From Pseudomonas sp. F(2018) (GTDB lineage Bacteria; Pseudomonadota; Gammaproteobacteria; Pseudomonadales; Pseudomonadaceae), in the NCBI RefSeq assembly GCF_005508865.1, contig NZ_SCOM01000002.1, positions 868,001 to 932,000 on the forward strand: DNA of 64,000 nt, given 5' to 3'. Made by a program: the position numbers and the translations under genes. Under the pieces are notes generated by a model, which made no database searches, had not been told where the DNA came from, and saw only the letters and a program-made list of their open reading frames with translations. Positions within the stretch are counted from its first letter, which is position 1, and every line of letters starts with the position of its first letter. Positions 1 to 8,065 of the stretch are shown one piece after another.

Positions 1-612
1 GTCGCGCAGCTGCTCGGTCAGGGCGCGCGACTGGCTCTGGTTCTTCAGGTTGTCGCGGGCAATCCGCTCTCTGAGTTGTGCACCACGCATATTGCCGTAG
101 GCGTCCACCAGTTCGGCGATCAGGCTCACCTGCAGTTGGTACAGCTCGGCCTCGGCGGCCTCGCTCTGGGCGTCGCTGGCCTCGATGGTGCGCTGAATGC
201 GGCCGAACAGGTCGAGCTCCCAGGCCATGTCCAGGCCAAGGTCGTAGCGCTCCTGGCGGATACGCTCCTCGCTGCTCGGCGGCTCCTGGGCCTTGCCGAA
301 CTCGCCGCTGGCGCGGCTGGTGATCACCGGCATCTGGTCGTTGCCGACGTCGTCACGGATGGCGCGGGCAGCGCGCAGGCGGGCGAAGGCCACGCGCAGC
401 TCGCGGTTTTCCTTGAGCGACTGCTGTACCAGCTGGCTCAGGGTGGGGTCGTCGAACTGCTCCCACCAGGCCGATTCGAAGTCGGTACGGTCGTAGTCGC
501 CGGCTTCCAGCGCGGTGATCCGCGCCGTCTGGGTTTCTGGCGCCTGGTAGTCCGGGCCGACGGCGCAGGCGCTGACCGCGAGGGCGAGCAGGGCGGGAAT
601 CAACGGCTTCAT
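1..612 (-). CDS. oprN: Outer-membrane efflux factor OprN, 3' part missing
   Basis: This is the outer-membrane channel of a tripartite RND pump; 204 codons from the start are visible and the rest lies beyond the window. The product starts MKPLIPALLALAVSACAVG, a lipoprotein signal with lipobox VSAC, as in OprM/OprN proteins. The following GPDYQAP and the run SAWWEQFDDPTLSQLV are typical of the NodT/OprM outer-membrane factor family. The ATG (610-612) overlaps the mexF stop by four bases (ATGA), so it is the third gene of a mexE-mexF-oprN operon. Assignment as OprN rests mostly on this operon context and the strongly MexEF-like partners; the visible part alone would only support an OprM-family factor. 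Confidence 0.85.
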   Translation of the reverse strand, partial: MKPLIPALLALAVSACAVGPDYQAPETQTARITALEAGDYDRTDFESAWWEQFDDPTLSQLVQQSLKENRELRVAFARLRAARAIRDDVGNDQMPVITSRASGEFGKAQEPPSSEERIRQERYDLGLDMAWELDLFGRIQRTIEASDAQSEAAEAELYQLQVSLIAELVDAYGNMRGAQLRERIARDNLKNQSQSRALTEQLRD

Positions 613-3600
613 GCATGCACCTCGTGAGCGATCTGGTTGGCCTTGCGTGCTTCGCGCTTCTCCACGAAGCCGCGGATCAGCACGTAGAACACCGGGGTCA
701 GCAGCAGGCCGAAGAAGGTCACGCCGATCATCCCGCTGAACACCGCCACGCCCATGGCATGGCGCATCTCGGCGCCGGCACCGCTGGAGAGCACCAGGGG
801 CACCACACCCATGATGAAGGCGATGGAGGTCATCAGGATCGGACGCAGACGCAGGCGGCAGGCTTCCAGCACGGCGGCCATGCGGTCGAGGCCTTCTTCC
901 TGTTTTTCCTTGGCGAATTCGACGATGAGGATGGCGTTCTTGCACGCCAGGCCCACCAGTACGATCAGGCCGATCTGGGTGAACACGTTGTTGTCGCCGC
1001 CGGCCAGGATCACCCCGGTGATGGCGGAGAACAGCACGGTCGGCACGATCAGGATCACCGCCAGCGGCAGGCTCCAGCTCTCGTACTGGGCGGCCAGCAC
1101 TAGGAAGGCCAGCAGTACGCAGAGCGGGAAGATGAAGATCGCGGTATTGCCGGCGAGGATCTGCTGGTAGGTCAGCTCGGTCCACTCGTAGGTCATGCCG
1201 TTGGGCAGTTCCTCCTTGAGCAGCTTGGCGATGGCCGCCTCGGCCTGGCCGGAGCTGTAGCCGGGGGCTGCCGCGCCGTTGATCTCGGCGGTGAGGAAGC
1301 CGTTGTAGTGCATCACCCGGTCCGGGCCTGAGGCGCTATCGACCTTGACGAAGGTGGACAGCGGAATCATCTCGCCGCGGTTGTTGCGCACCTTGAGCTG
1401 GCCGATCTGCTCGGGCTCCAGGCGGAACTGCTGCTCGGCCTGGACGTTGACCTGGTAGGTACGACCGAAGCGGTTGAAGTCGTTGGCGTACAGCGAACCC
1501 AGGTACACCTGCATGGTGTCGAAGATGTCGCTGATGGCCACGCCATGGGTCTTGGCCTTCTCGCGGTCGATGTTGGCATCGATCTGCGGCACGTTGACCT
1601 GGTAGCTGGTGAACACCGACATCGGGTTCAGTTCCGGCAGCGCGCGCGCCTTGGCCAGGATGTTCTGGGTCTGCTTGTACAGCTCCTCGTAGCCGAGGCT
1701 GCCGCGGTCCTGGATCTGCAGACGGAAGCCACCGATGGTGCCGAGGCCCTGCACGGGCGGCGGCGGGAAGATGGCGATGTAGGCGTCCTGGATCTCGGCG
1801 AACTGGGCGTTCAGCTCGGCGGCGATGGCACCGGCGGACATGCTCGGGTCCGTGCGCTCGTCGAACGGCCGCAGCGGGGTGAACACGATGCCGCTGTTCG
1901 GGCTGTTGGTGAAGCCGTTGATCGACAGGCCCGGGAAGGCCACGGTGTTCTCCACGCCCGGGTGCTTGCCGGCGATTTCCGACATGCGCTTGATCACCGC
2001 CTCGGTACGGTCGAGGGTGGCGGCGTCCGGCAGCTGGGCAAAGGCGACCAGGTACTGCTTGTCCTGCTGCGGCACGAAACCGGTCGGGGTGCTGGAGAAG
2101 CCCAGATAGCCGAGCACCAGCAGGCCGCCGTAGACCAGCAGGGCGATCGAGCTGCCGCGCAGCACGCGCTTCACGGTACCGACGTAGCCATGGCTGGCGC
2201 GGTCGAAGAAGCGGTTGAACGGGTTGAACAGCCAGCCGCCGAACAGCTTGTCGAGCACGCGGGAGAAGCGGTCCTTCGGCGCGTGGTGATCCTTCAGCAG
2301 CACGGCGGCCAGGGCCGGCGACAGGGTCAGCGAGTTGAACGCCGAGATCACGGTGGAGATGGCGATGGTCAGGGCGAACTGCTGGTAGAACTGCCCGGTG
2401 AGGCCGGAGATGAACGCGGTCGGCACGAACACGGCGCACAGCACCAGGGCCGTTGCGACGATCGGGCCGGTCACTTCCTTCATGGCCTGGCGGGTGGCCT
2501 CGATCGGCGTCTTGCCCAGGCCGATGTTCCGCTCGACGTTCTCCACCACCACGATGGCGTCGTCCACCACGATGCCGATGGCCAGCACCAGGCCGAACAG
2601 CGACAGGGCGTTGAGCGAGAAGCCGAACAGGTGCATCACGGCGAAGGTACCGATCAGCGACACCGGCACGGCGGCCAGCGGGATGATCGAGGCGCGCCAG
2701 GTCTGCAGGAACAGGATCACCACCAGCACCACCAGCACGATGGCTTCGAGTAGGGTGTGCACCACCGCCTCGATGGAGCCGCGTACGAAGATGGTCGGGT
2801 CGTAGACGATCTCGTAGTCCACGCCCTGCGGGAAGCTCTTCTTCAGCTCGGCCATGCGCGCCCGCACGGCGTCGGAGATCTCGATGGCGTTGGAGCCGGG
2901 ACGCTGGAACACCGGGATGGCCACCGCCGGCTGGTTGTTCAGCAGCGAGCGCAGGGCGTACTGGCTGGAGCCCAGCTCGATGCGCGCGATGTCCTTCAGA
3001 CGGGTGATCTCGCCGTCGTCGCCGGCGCGGATGATGATGTTCTCGAACTCTTCCTCGCTGACCAGACGGCCCTGGGTGTTGATCGACAGCTGGAAGCTGT
3101 TGCCGGCGTCCGAGGGCGGCGCGCCGAGGGCACCGGCGGCGACCTGGCGGTTCTGCTCGCGGATGGCGGCGACCACATCCGAGGCGGTGAGGTTGCGCGA
3201 GGCCACCTTGTTCGGGTCGAGCCACACGCGCAGCGAGTAGTTGCCCATGCCGAACAGCTGCACGTCGCCCACGCCGTCCAGCCGCGCCAGCTCGTCCTTG
3301 ACGTTGAGCGCGGCGAAGTTGGACAGGTAGAGCATGTCGTAGCGCTGATCCGGCGAAGTCAGGTGCACCACCATGGTCAGGTCCGGGGAGGCCTTGTCCA
3401 CGGTCACGCCGAGCCGCTGCACCTCGGTGGGCAGGGTCGGCATGGTACGGGTCACGCGGTTCTGCACCTGCACCTGGGCGTTGTCCAGGTCGGTGCCGAG
3501 GGCGAAGGTGATGGTCAGGGTCAGCTTGCCGTCGGCAGTGGACTGCGACGACATATAGAGCATGCTTTCCACGCCGGTGATGGCCTGCTCCAGCGGCGAG

Positions 3601-3791
3601 GCGACGGTCTCGCCGATCACCTTGGGGTTGGCGCCGGGGAAGTTGGCGCGCACCACCACGGTGGGCGGCACCACTTCCGGGTATTCGCTGATCGGCAGCT
3701 GGAACAGCGAGATCGCACCGGCGATCAGCACCAGCAGGGACAGCACGGCGGCGAAGATCGGCCGCTTGATGAAGAACTGGGAGAAGTTCAT
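609..3791 (-). CDS. mexF: RND multidrug efflux permease MexF
   Basis: This is an inner-membrane HAE1-family drug/proton antiporter of 1060 aa, the normal length. It starts MNFSQFFIKRPIFAAVLSLL and follows P. aeruginosa MexF, as I remember it, almost residue for residue over long stretches. Family landmarks are present: a first transmembrane helix at about residues 10-30, two large periplasmic loops, and the TM4 proton-relay segment with LAIGIVVDDAIVVVENVERN, which contains the paired Asp residues. The gene lies 11 bases after mexE and overlaps oprN by four bases. Expected substrates from the family are chloramphenicol, fluoroquinolones and trimethoprim; that is inferred from homology. Confidence 0.95.
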   Translation of the reverse strand: MNFSQFFIKRPIFAAVLSLLVLIAGAISLFQLPISEYPEVVPPTVVVRANFPGANPKVIGETVASPLEQAITGVESMLYMSSQSTADGKLTLTITFALGTDLDNAQVQVQNRVTRTMPTLPTEVQRLGVTVDKASPDLTMVVHLTSPDQRYDMLYLSNFAALNVKDELARLDGVGDVQLFGMGNYSLRVWLDPNKVASRNLTASDVVAAIREQNRQVAAGALGAPPSDAGNSFQLSINTQGRLVSEEEFENIIIRAGDDGEITRLKDIARIELGSSQYALRSLLNNQPAVAIPVFQRPGSNAIEISDAVRARMAELKKSFPQGVDYEIVYDPTIFVRGSIEAVVHTLLEAIVLVVLVVILFLQTWRASIIPLAAVPVSLIGTFAVMHLFGFSLNALSLFGLVLAIGIVVDDAIVVVENVERNIGLGKTPIEATRQAMKEVTGPIVATALVLCAVFVPTAFISGLTGQFYQQFALTIAISTVISAFNSLTLSPALAAVLLKDHHAPKDRFSRVLDKLFGGWLFNPFNRFFDRASHGYVGTVKRVLRGSSIALLVYGGLLVLGYLGFSSTPTGFVPQQDKQYLVAFAQLPDAATLDRTEAVIKRMSEIAGKHPGVENTVAFPGLSINGFTNSPNSGIVFTPLRPFDERTDPSMSAGAIAAELNAQFAEIQDAYIAIFPPPPVQGLGTIGGFRLQIQDRGSLGYEELYKQTQNILAKARALPELNPMSVFTSYQVNVPQIDANIDREKAKTHGVAISDIFDTMQVYLGSLYANDFNRFGRTYQVNVQAEQQFRLEPEQIGQLKVRNNRGEMIPLSTFVKVDSASGPDRVMHYNGFLTAEINGAAAPGYSSGQAEAAIAKLLKEELPNGMTYEWTELTYQQILAGNTAIFIFPLCVLLAFLVLAAQYESWSLPLAVILIVPTVLFSAITGVILAGGDNNVFTQIGLIVLVGLACKNAILIVEFAKEKQEEGLDRMAAVLEACRLRLRPILMTSIAFIMGVVPLVLSSGAGAEMRHAMGVAVFSGMIGVTFFGLLLTPVFYVLIRGFVEKREARKANQIAHEVHA

Positions 3792-3802
3792 GGCGTTCTA
3801 CC

Positions 3803-5044
3803 TCAGCCGCGCGGTGCGTTGCTGGATTTGGCTTGTTGTTCGGCTACGCGCGGGGCGTCGCGGCCATCCACGGCCTGACGCAGGCGCGCCAGCTGGGCGA
3901 GGGTGGCTTCGTCGGCCATCGGCACGGATTGCGGGTCGACCGTGGCACCGGGCATGGCGCGCTGCAGGCCGTTGACCACGATCTTCTCGCCCTTGGAAAG
4001 GCCGCTGCGGACGATGCGCAGGCCTTCCAGCTTCGGACCGAGCTCGATGGCGCGGTAGTCCACGGTGTTCTTGTCGCCGAGGACCAGGACGAACTTCTTG
4101 CCCAGGTCGGTACCGACCGCTTCGTCCTTGATCAGCGCCGCCGGGTAGGTGCTGCTGCCGACCAGCTTGAGACGGGCGTAGAGGCCGGGGGTGAAGCGGC
4201 CGTCGCGGTTGTCGAACACGGCGCGACCACGGATGGTGCCGGTGCGCGGGTTGACCTGGTTGTCGAGGAAGTCCAGCTGGCCCTCGTGCGGGTGGCCGTT
4301 CTCGCTGGTCAGGCCGAGGTACACCGGGCTGGCGCCGCGGGCGTCGCTACCGGCCTTGCGGGCCAGCTCGACGTACTTGAGGAACACGCGCTCGTCGGCG
4401 TCGAAGTAGGCGTAGACCTTGTCGGTGGACACCACCGAGGTCAGCAGCGACTGGCCGGCGCCGACCAGGTTGCCTTCGGTGATCTCGGCGCGGCTGACGC
4501 GGCCGTCGATCGGCGAAGTGATGCGGGTGAAGCTGAGGTTGAGCTGGGCATTCTCCAGCTCGGCCTGGGTCGCGGCGACCGCGGCCTGGGCCTCGGTGGC
4601 GGCACTGGCGCGGGCATCGGCAAGTTCGGCGGAGATGGCGTTGCTCTGGCGCAGGCGCTCGCCACGGCGGGCTTCGTTGGCGGCGCGGGTCTGGTTGGCG
4701 CGGGCCTGCTGTAGCTGGGCCTGCAGGCGCTTGACCTCGGCCTCGAACGGGCGCGGGTCGATCTGGAACAGCAGGTCGCCTTTCTTCACCAGGCTGCCTT
4801 CATCGAAGGCCACCTTGTCGATGTAGCCGGAGACACGCGGGCGCACCTCGACCGACTCCGGTGCTTCCAGGCGGCCGGTGAACTCGTCCCATTCGTTGAT
4901 CGGTTGTTCGATCACTTCGGCGATGCTGACCTTGGCGGCCGGCATCTGCTGGCTGGCGTCTTCACCCTTGCCGCAGGCGCTCAACACCAGGACGGCCGCG
5001 AAGGCCAGGGGAAAGCGCCAGGAGATATTGTTTGACTGTTCCAT
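3803..5044 (-). CDS. mexE: RND efflux periplasmic adaptor MexE
   Basis: This is a membrane-fusion lipoprotein of 413 aa that couples MexF to the outer-membrane channel. A lipoprotein signal with lipobox LSAC sits near residue 24. Next come the first barrel-sandwich half (VRPRVSGYIDKVAFDEGSLVKKGDLLF), an alpha-helical hairpin rich in Ala, Gln and Arg (about residues 105-170), and the second half (ITSPIDGRVSRAEITEGNLV). It is the first gene of the operon. A 159-base gap separates it from mexT, which is transcribed the same way, so its promoter should lie in 5045-5203 and be activated by MexT as in P. aeruginosa. Confidence 0.95.
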   Translation of the reverse strand: MEQSNNISWRFPLAFAAVLVLSACGKGEDASQQMPAAKVSIAEVIEQPINEWDEFTGRLEAPESVEVRPRVSGYIDKVAFDEGSLVKKGDLLFQIDPRPFEAEVKRLQAQLQQARANQTRAANEARRGERLRQSNAISAELADARASAATEAQAAVAATQAELENAQLNLSFTRITSPIDGRVSRAEITEGNLVGAGQSLLTSVVSTDKVYAYFDADERVFLKYVELARKAGSDARGASPVYLGLTSENGHPHEGQLDFLDNQVNPRTGTIRGRAVFDNRDGRFTPGLYARLKLVGSSTYPAALIKDEAVGTDLGKKFVLVLGDKNTVDYRAIELGPKLEGLRIVRSGLSKGEKIVVNGLQRAMPGATVDPQSVPMADEATLAQLARLRQAVDGRDAPRVAEQQAKSSNAPRG

Positions 5045-5130
5045 GTTTGACTCCGCCAGTCGGATTTGTGAATGGGCGGAGTCTGCTCGGCGCAGTTTGA
5101 AGGCACGAATCGAACGATCCGAATTTGAAT

Positions 5131-5145
5131 ATCATCCGGAATGAT
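5131..5145. promoter_or_regulatory. Small inverted repeat upstream of mexE (candidate operator)
   Basis: ATCAT-CCGGA-ATGAT is a perfect 5-bp inverted repeat 86 bases upstream of the mexE start, in an AT-rich patch of the mexT-mexE gap. Its position fits an activator or promoter element. I could not find a clean match to the published MexT box around it, so its role is a guess. Confidence 0.3.
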
Positions 5146-5203
5146 GATTCATGCTCTGGCGTTAATAGTCGCTGTGGCGCCCGTCGCAGAGCGCCTGGGG
5201 AGA

Positions 5204-6121
5204 TCAGGCGAGGGTGTCGGGATCGCCGCAGAACATCTGCAGGCGCGAGCGCAGCCAGCGTTCGGCCGGATCGTTGTCCTGGGCGCCGCGCCAGACCATG
5301 TGCAGCTCGAAAGTGTTGCTCTCGAACGGCAGCGGCTCGGCGCGCAGGCCGCCGATGGCGATCAGCGCGGAGGCGGCGTAGTCCGGCACGGTAGCGACCA
5401 GATCGGTGCCGGCGAGCAGCGCGCCGAGGCCGTTGAACTGTGGCACGGCCAGCACCACGCGGCGCTTGCGCTCGAGTTTTTCCAGGGTTTCGTCGATGAA
5501 GCCGATCAGGCCGCCGGCGAACGACACCATGGCGTGCGGGCGGGCGCAGAAGTCGTCCAGGCTGAGGTTGCCCGGCACGCTGTCGGCGCGCAGCAGGCGC
5601 GAGCCGCCACGGCGGATCACCTTGCGCTTGGCGTTGGCCGGCAGTTCCTCGGTGTAGCTGACGCCCACCGAGATCTCGCCGGAGGCCAGCAGGTTGGGCA
5701 TCAACAGGTAGTTGGCGCGCCGCACTACTATCGATACCCCGGGTGCCTCGGCGCGCAGGCGGCGCAGCAGTGGTGGCAACAGGGCGAATTCGACGTCGTC
5801 GGACAGGCCGATGCGGAACACCGCGTTGCTGGTGGCCGGGTCGAAGTCGGTGGCGCGGCTGACGGCGGTGGAGATGGAGTCCAGTGCCGGGGAGAGCAGG
5901 CCGAAGATCTCGGTGGCCCGCGCGGTGGGCTCCATGCTGCGTCCGGTACGGACGAACAGCGGGTCATCGAACAGGCTGCGCAGGCGGGCGAGGGCGGCGC
6001 TGATCGCCGGCTGGCCGAGGAACAGTTTCTCCGCGGCACGCGTCACGCTGCGCTCGTGCATCAGCGTCTCGAATACGATCAGCAGGTTCAGATCGACGCG
6101 GCGCAGGTCGTTGCGGTTCAT
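5204..6121 (-). CDS. mexT: LysR-type transcriptional activator MexT
   Basis: This is a LysR-family regulator of 305 aa, which activates mexEF-oprN in P. aeruginosa. The N-terminal helix-turn-helix (residues about 8-66, with LNLLIVFETLMHERSVTRAA and LGQPAISAALARLRSLFDD) and the GRSMEPTARA linker match MexT closely. The effector-binding domain follows to the C-terminus. I chose the ATG at 6121 rather than a GTG one codon upstream because the product then begins MNRNDLRRVDLNLL, as in known MexT. Gene order and orientation relative to mexS and mexE equal those of P. aeruginosa. The frame is intact, without frameshift. Confidence 0.95.
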   Translation of the reverse strand: MNRNDLRRVDLNLLIVFETLMHERSVTRAAEKLFLGQPAISAALARLRSLFDDPLFVRTGRSMEPTARATEIFGLLSPALDSISTAVSRATDFDPATSNAVFRIGLSDDVEFALLPPLLRRLRAEAPGVSIVVRRANYLLMPNLLASGEISVGVSYTEELPANAKRKVIRRGGSRLLRADSVPGNLSLDDFCARPHAMVSFAGGLIGFIDETLEKLERKRRVVLAVPQFNGLGALLAGTDLVATVPDYAASALIAIGGLRAEPLPFESNTFELHMVWRGAQDNDPAERWLRSRLQMFCGDPDTLA

Positions 6122-6227
6122 CACTGTCTTCCATGTTGGGTGTGTGAAAGGTGCGGCCGTGGCAAGATAACGTCAAGAGCGAGGTTGACCTTATCGTCAG
6201 CCTCGGCCATCGGCCGGCCCGATCATC

Positions 6228-6252
6228 CACATTTATGGTGACTATCAATGTG
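6228..6252. promoter_or_regulatory. Inverted repeat in the mexS-mexT divergent promoter region
   Basis: CACATT-N13-AATGTG is a perfect 6-bp inverted repeat midway between the divergent mexT and mexS starts. LysR regulators commonly bind such interrupted palindromes next to the gene they regulate, so this is a candidate MexT site. Only the symmetry and location support it. Confidence 0.4.
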
Positions 6253-6319
6253 CGCGGGTGGTGTCGATGGATAAGCCCATATAGAGTCCGGGGCCATAGA
6301 GTCCACGGCGAGGTGTGTG

Positions 6320-7342
6320 ATGTCCCGCATGATCCGTTTCCACCAGTTCGGCGATGCCAGCGTGCTGCGTCTGGAGGAATTGCCGACCCCGAAACCCGGC
6401 CACGGCGAGGTGCTGATCCGCACCCAGGCGCTTGGTGTCGGCTGGCGTGACGTACTGTGGCGGCAGAACCTGGCGCCCGATCAGGCGGCGCAGCTGCCGG
6501 CCGGTGTCGGCTTCGAGCTGTCCGGTGTGGTCGAGGCCGTTGGCCCTGGGGTCGACGACCTGACTCCAGGCGTGGCGGTTGCCAGCTTCCCGGCCTTCAG
6601 CCCCAACCAGTACCCGGCCTGGGGCGATCTGGTGCTGATGCCGCGTAGCGCGCTGACCCGCTATCCGGATGTGCTCACGCCGGAAGAAGCGGCGGTGCAC
6701 TACACCCCTTATATGCTGGCGTACTTCGCTCTGGTCGAGCTGGCCGATGTGCAGCCCGGCCAGCGCGTGCTGGTCACCGAGGCGGCCCATTGCCTGGCAC
6801 CCCAGGCGGTGCAGATGGCCAAGGCGCTGGGCGCCGTGGTGATCGCCGCCACCAGCGAAGGTTCCACTCGTGCCTACCTGCGTGAGCTGGGCGCCGACAA
6901 GGTGATCGATACCGAGGAGCAGGACCTGGTCCTCGAGGTCGAGCGCTTCACTGACGGCAAGGGCGTGGAAGTGGTGCTGGACCAGTGCGCCGGCCCGCAG
7001 ATGAAACTGCTCGGCGACGTCGCGGCGACTCGCGGCAAGCTGATCATCTATGGCGTGAACGGCGGCAATGATGCGGCGTTCCCGGCCTGTGCAGCGTTCA
7101 AGAAGCATCTGCAGTTCTTCCGTCACTGCGTGCTGGACTTCACCGGTCAGCCTGACCTGGGGTTGCAGCGCGACGAGGAAGCGGTGCAACGTGCCCTGCA
7201 GCGGATCAATCAGCTGACGGCCGATCGCCTGCTCAAGCCGACTATCGCCAAGTCCTTCGACTTCGAGGATTTCGTTGCGGCCAACCAGTTCATGGAAACC
7301 TGTCCGGCCGGTGGGCGAGTGGTGATGAATATCCCTGCATAA
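6320..7342 (+). CDS. mexS: MexS-type NAD(P)-dependent oxidoreductase
   Basis: This is a medium-chain dehydrogenase/reductase of 340 aa, quinone-oxidoreductase branch. It has an N-terminal GroES-like fold (residues 1-120) and a Rossmann domain (VLVTEAAHCLAPQAVQMAKALGAVVIAA). No structural-zinc cysteine cluster is visible, in keeping with the zinc-free branch. It is divergent from mexT, exactly the place of mexS in P. aeruginosa, where loss of MexS raises MexT-dependent efflux. I use the ATG at 6320, with GAGG six to nine bases upstream, rather than the GTG at 6317. A strong hairpin follows the stop. Identity as MexS rests on context plus family. Confidence 0.85.
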   Translation: MSRMIRFHQFGDASVLRLEELPTPKPGHGEVLIRTQALGVGWRDVLWRQNLAPDQAAQLPAGVGFELSGVVEAVGPGVDDLTPGVAVASFPAFSPNQYPAWGDLVLMPRSALTRYPDVLTPEEAAVHYTPYMLAYFALVELADVQPGQRVLVTEAAHCLAPQAVQMAKALGAVVIAATSEGSTRAYLRELGADKVIDTEEQDLVLEVERFTDGKGVEVVLDQCAGPQMKLLGDVAATRGKLIIYGVNGGNDAAFPACAAFKKHLQFFRHCVLDFTGQPDLGLQRDEEAVQRALQRINQLTADRLLKPTIAKSFDFEDFVAANQFMETCPAGGRVVMNIPA

Positions 7343-7361
7343 AGGACGTGGTCGTGCTGGC

Positions 7362-7387
7362 AAAACGCCGCCTTCGGGCGGCGTTTG
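7362..7387 (+). terminator. Terminator after mexS
   Basis: AAACGCCGCC-TTCG-GGCGGCGTTT is a perfect GC-rich stem with a UUCG tetraloop, 20 bases after the mexS stop and followed by TGCATTTCT. It separates the efflux locus from the siderophore locus. Confidence 0.85.
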
Positions 7388-7423
7388 CATTTCTGAGGAA
7401 AATACTGACTCAAGGCTTGAATT

Positions 7424-7442
7424 GATAAGTATTATCATTAAG
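7424..7442 (+). promoter_or_regulatory. Fur box upstream of the iron-starvation sigma gene
   Basis: GATAAGTATTATCATTAAG matches the 19-bp Fur consensus at 14 positions by hand alignment. It lies 32 bases before the ATG of the sigma factor, where Fur binding would block transcription in iron-replete cells. This is the best Fur-like site I found in the window. Confidence 0.8.
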
Positions 7443-7474
7443 ATGCGCAGCACGTTGCAGCCGAGGATCGGGCT

Positions 7475-8041
7475 ATGGGAACGTTTCATCGTTGGGGGGA
7501 GCCCGCCGGCACACCGGTAAGCTTGGCCTCCGACACCAGGAACAACGGGCTAGACAGTCTCTACGCCACACATCGGCGTGTACTGATAGACGCCGCCAAG
7601 GGCGTGCTCGGCTGTCGCGCACGCGCCGAGGATGTGGTGCACGACGCCTTCCTCAAGCTGTGGGAGAGCGGCGACCGCCACGCCATCGAAGACCCACTAC
7701 GTTACCTGTTCCGTATGGTGCGCAACCTGTCCATCGACCGCCTGCGTCGCCAGGCCCTGGAAGGTCGCTACAGTGCCGACGAGGATGCGCTCGACGAGCT
7801 GCCGGCGCCGCAGTCCGGCCCCGAGCAGCGCGCCATCGGCCAGTTGGAGTGGCAGCGCCTGCAACATGCCCTGGGCGAGCTGCCCGAGCGCACCCGCACC
7901 GTGTTCACCATGAGCCAGCTGGAAGGCTACAGCCAGCGCGAGGTGGCCACCCATCTCAGCGCCTCGCCGACCCTGGTGCATTTCCTTCTGCGCGATGCCC
8001 TCAGCCATTGCCGCAGCCGCCTCGATACCGAGGCGGCCTGA
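7475..8041 (+). CDS. Iron-starvation ECF sigma factor (PvdS-like)
   Basis: This is an ECF sigma factor of 188 aa. Region 2 reads GCRARAEDVVHDAFLKLWE and region 4 reads GYSQREVATHLSASPTLVHFLLRDALSHC, both strikingly like PvdS and the OrbS/MbaF sigma factors of hydroxamate siderophore loci. A Fur box lies just upstream and GAGGATC precedes the ATG. No FecR-type anti-sigma gene is nearby and the receptor downstream has no signalling domain, so control is probably by Fur alone, as for PvdS or OrbS. Likely targets are the TAAAT-N16-CGT type promoters at 9804-9827 and 27020-27043. The exporter gene follows after 24 bases and is probably co-transcribed. Confidence 0.88.
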   Translation: MGTFHRWGEPAGTPVSLASDTRNNGLDSLYATHRRVLIDAAKGVLGCRARAEDVVHDAFLKLWESGDRHAIEDPLRYLFRMVRNLSIDRLRRQALEGRYSADEDALDELPAPQSGPEQRAIGQLEWQRLQHALGELPERTRTVFTMSQLEGYSQREVATHLSASPTLVHFLLRDALSHCRSRLDTEAA

Positions 8042-8065
8042 CGCCTTCGCCGTTCTGGACCCGAT

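Noticed and set aside
1336-3225. Long minus-strand frame rich in Arg, Gly and Pro inside mexF, and similar long frames inside the NRPS and baseplate genes
   Set aside because: They are frame shadows of GC-rich genes: no start signals, biased composition and complete overlap with well-supported proteins.
5045-5203. Published MexT box upstream of mexE
   Set aside because: The closest piece, ATCGAA near 5107, fits only the core; the outer half-sites do not match, so I list only the small palindrome with low confidence.
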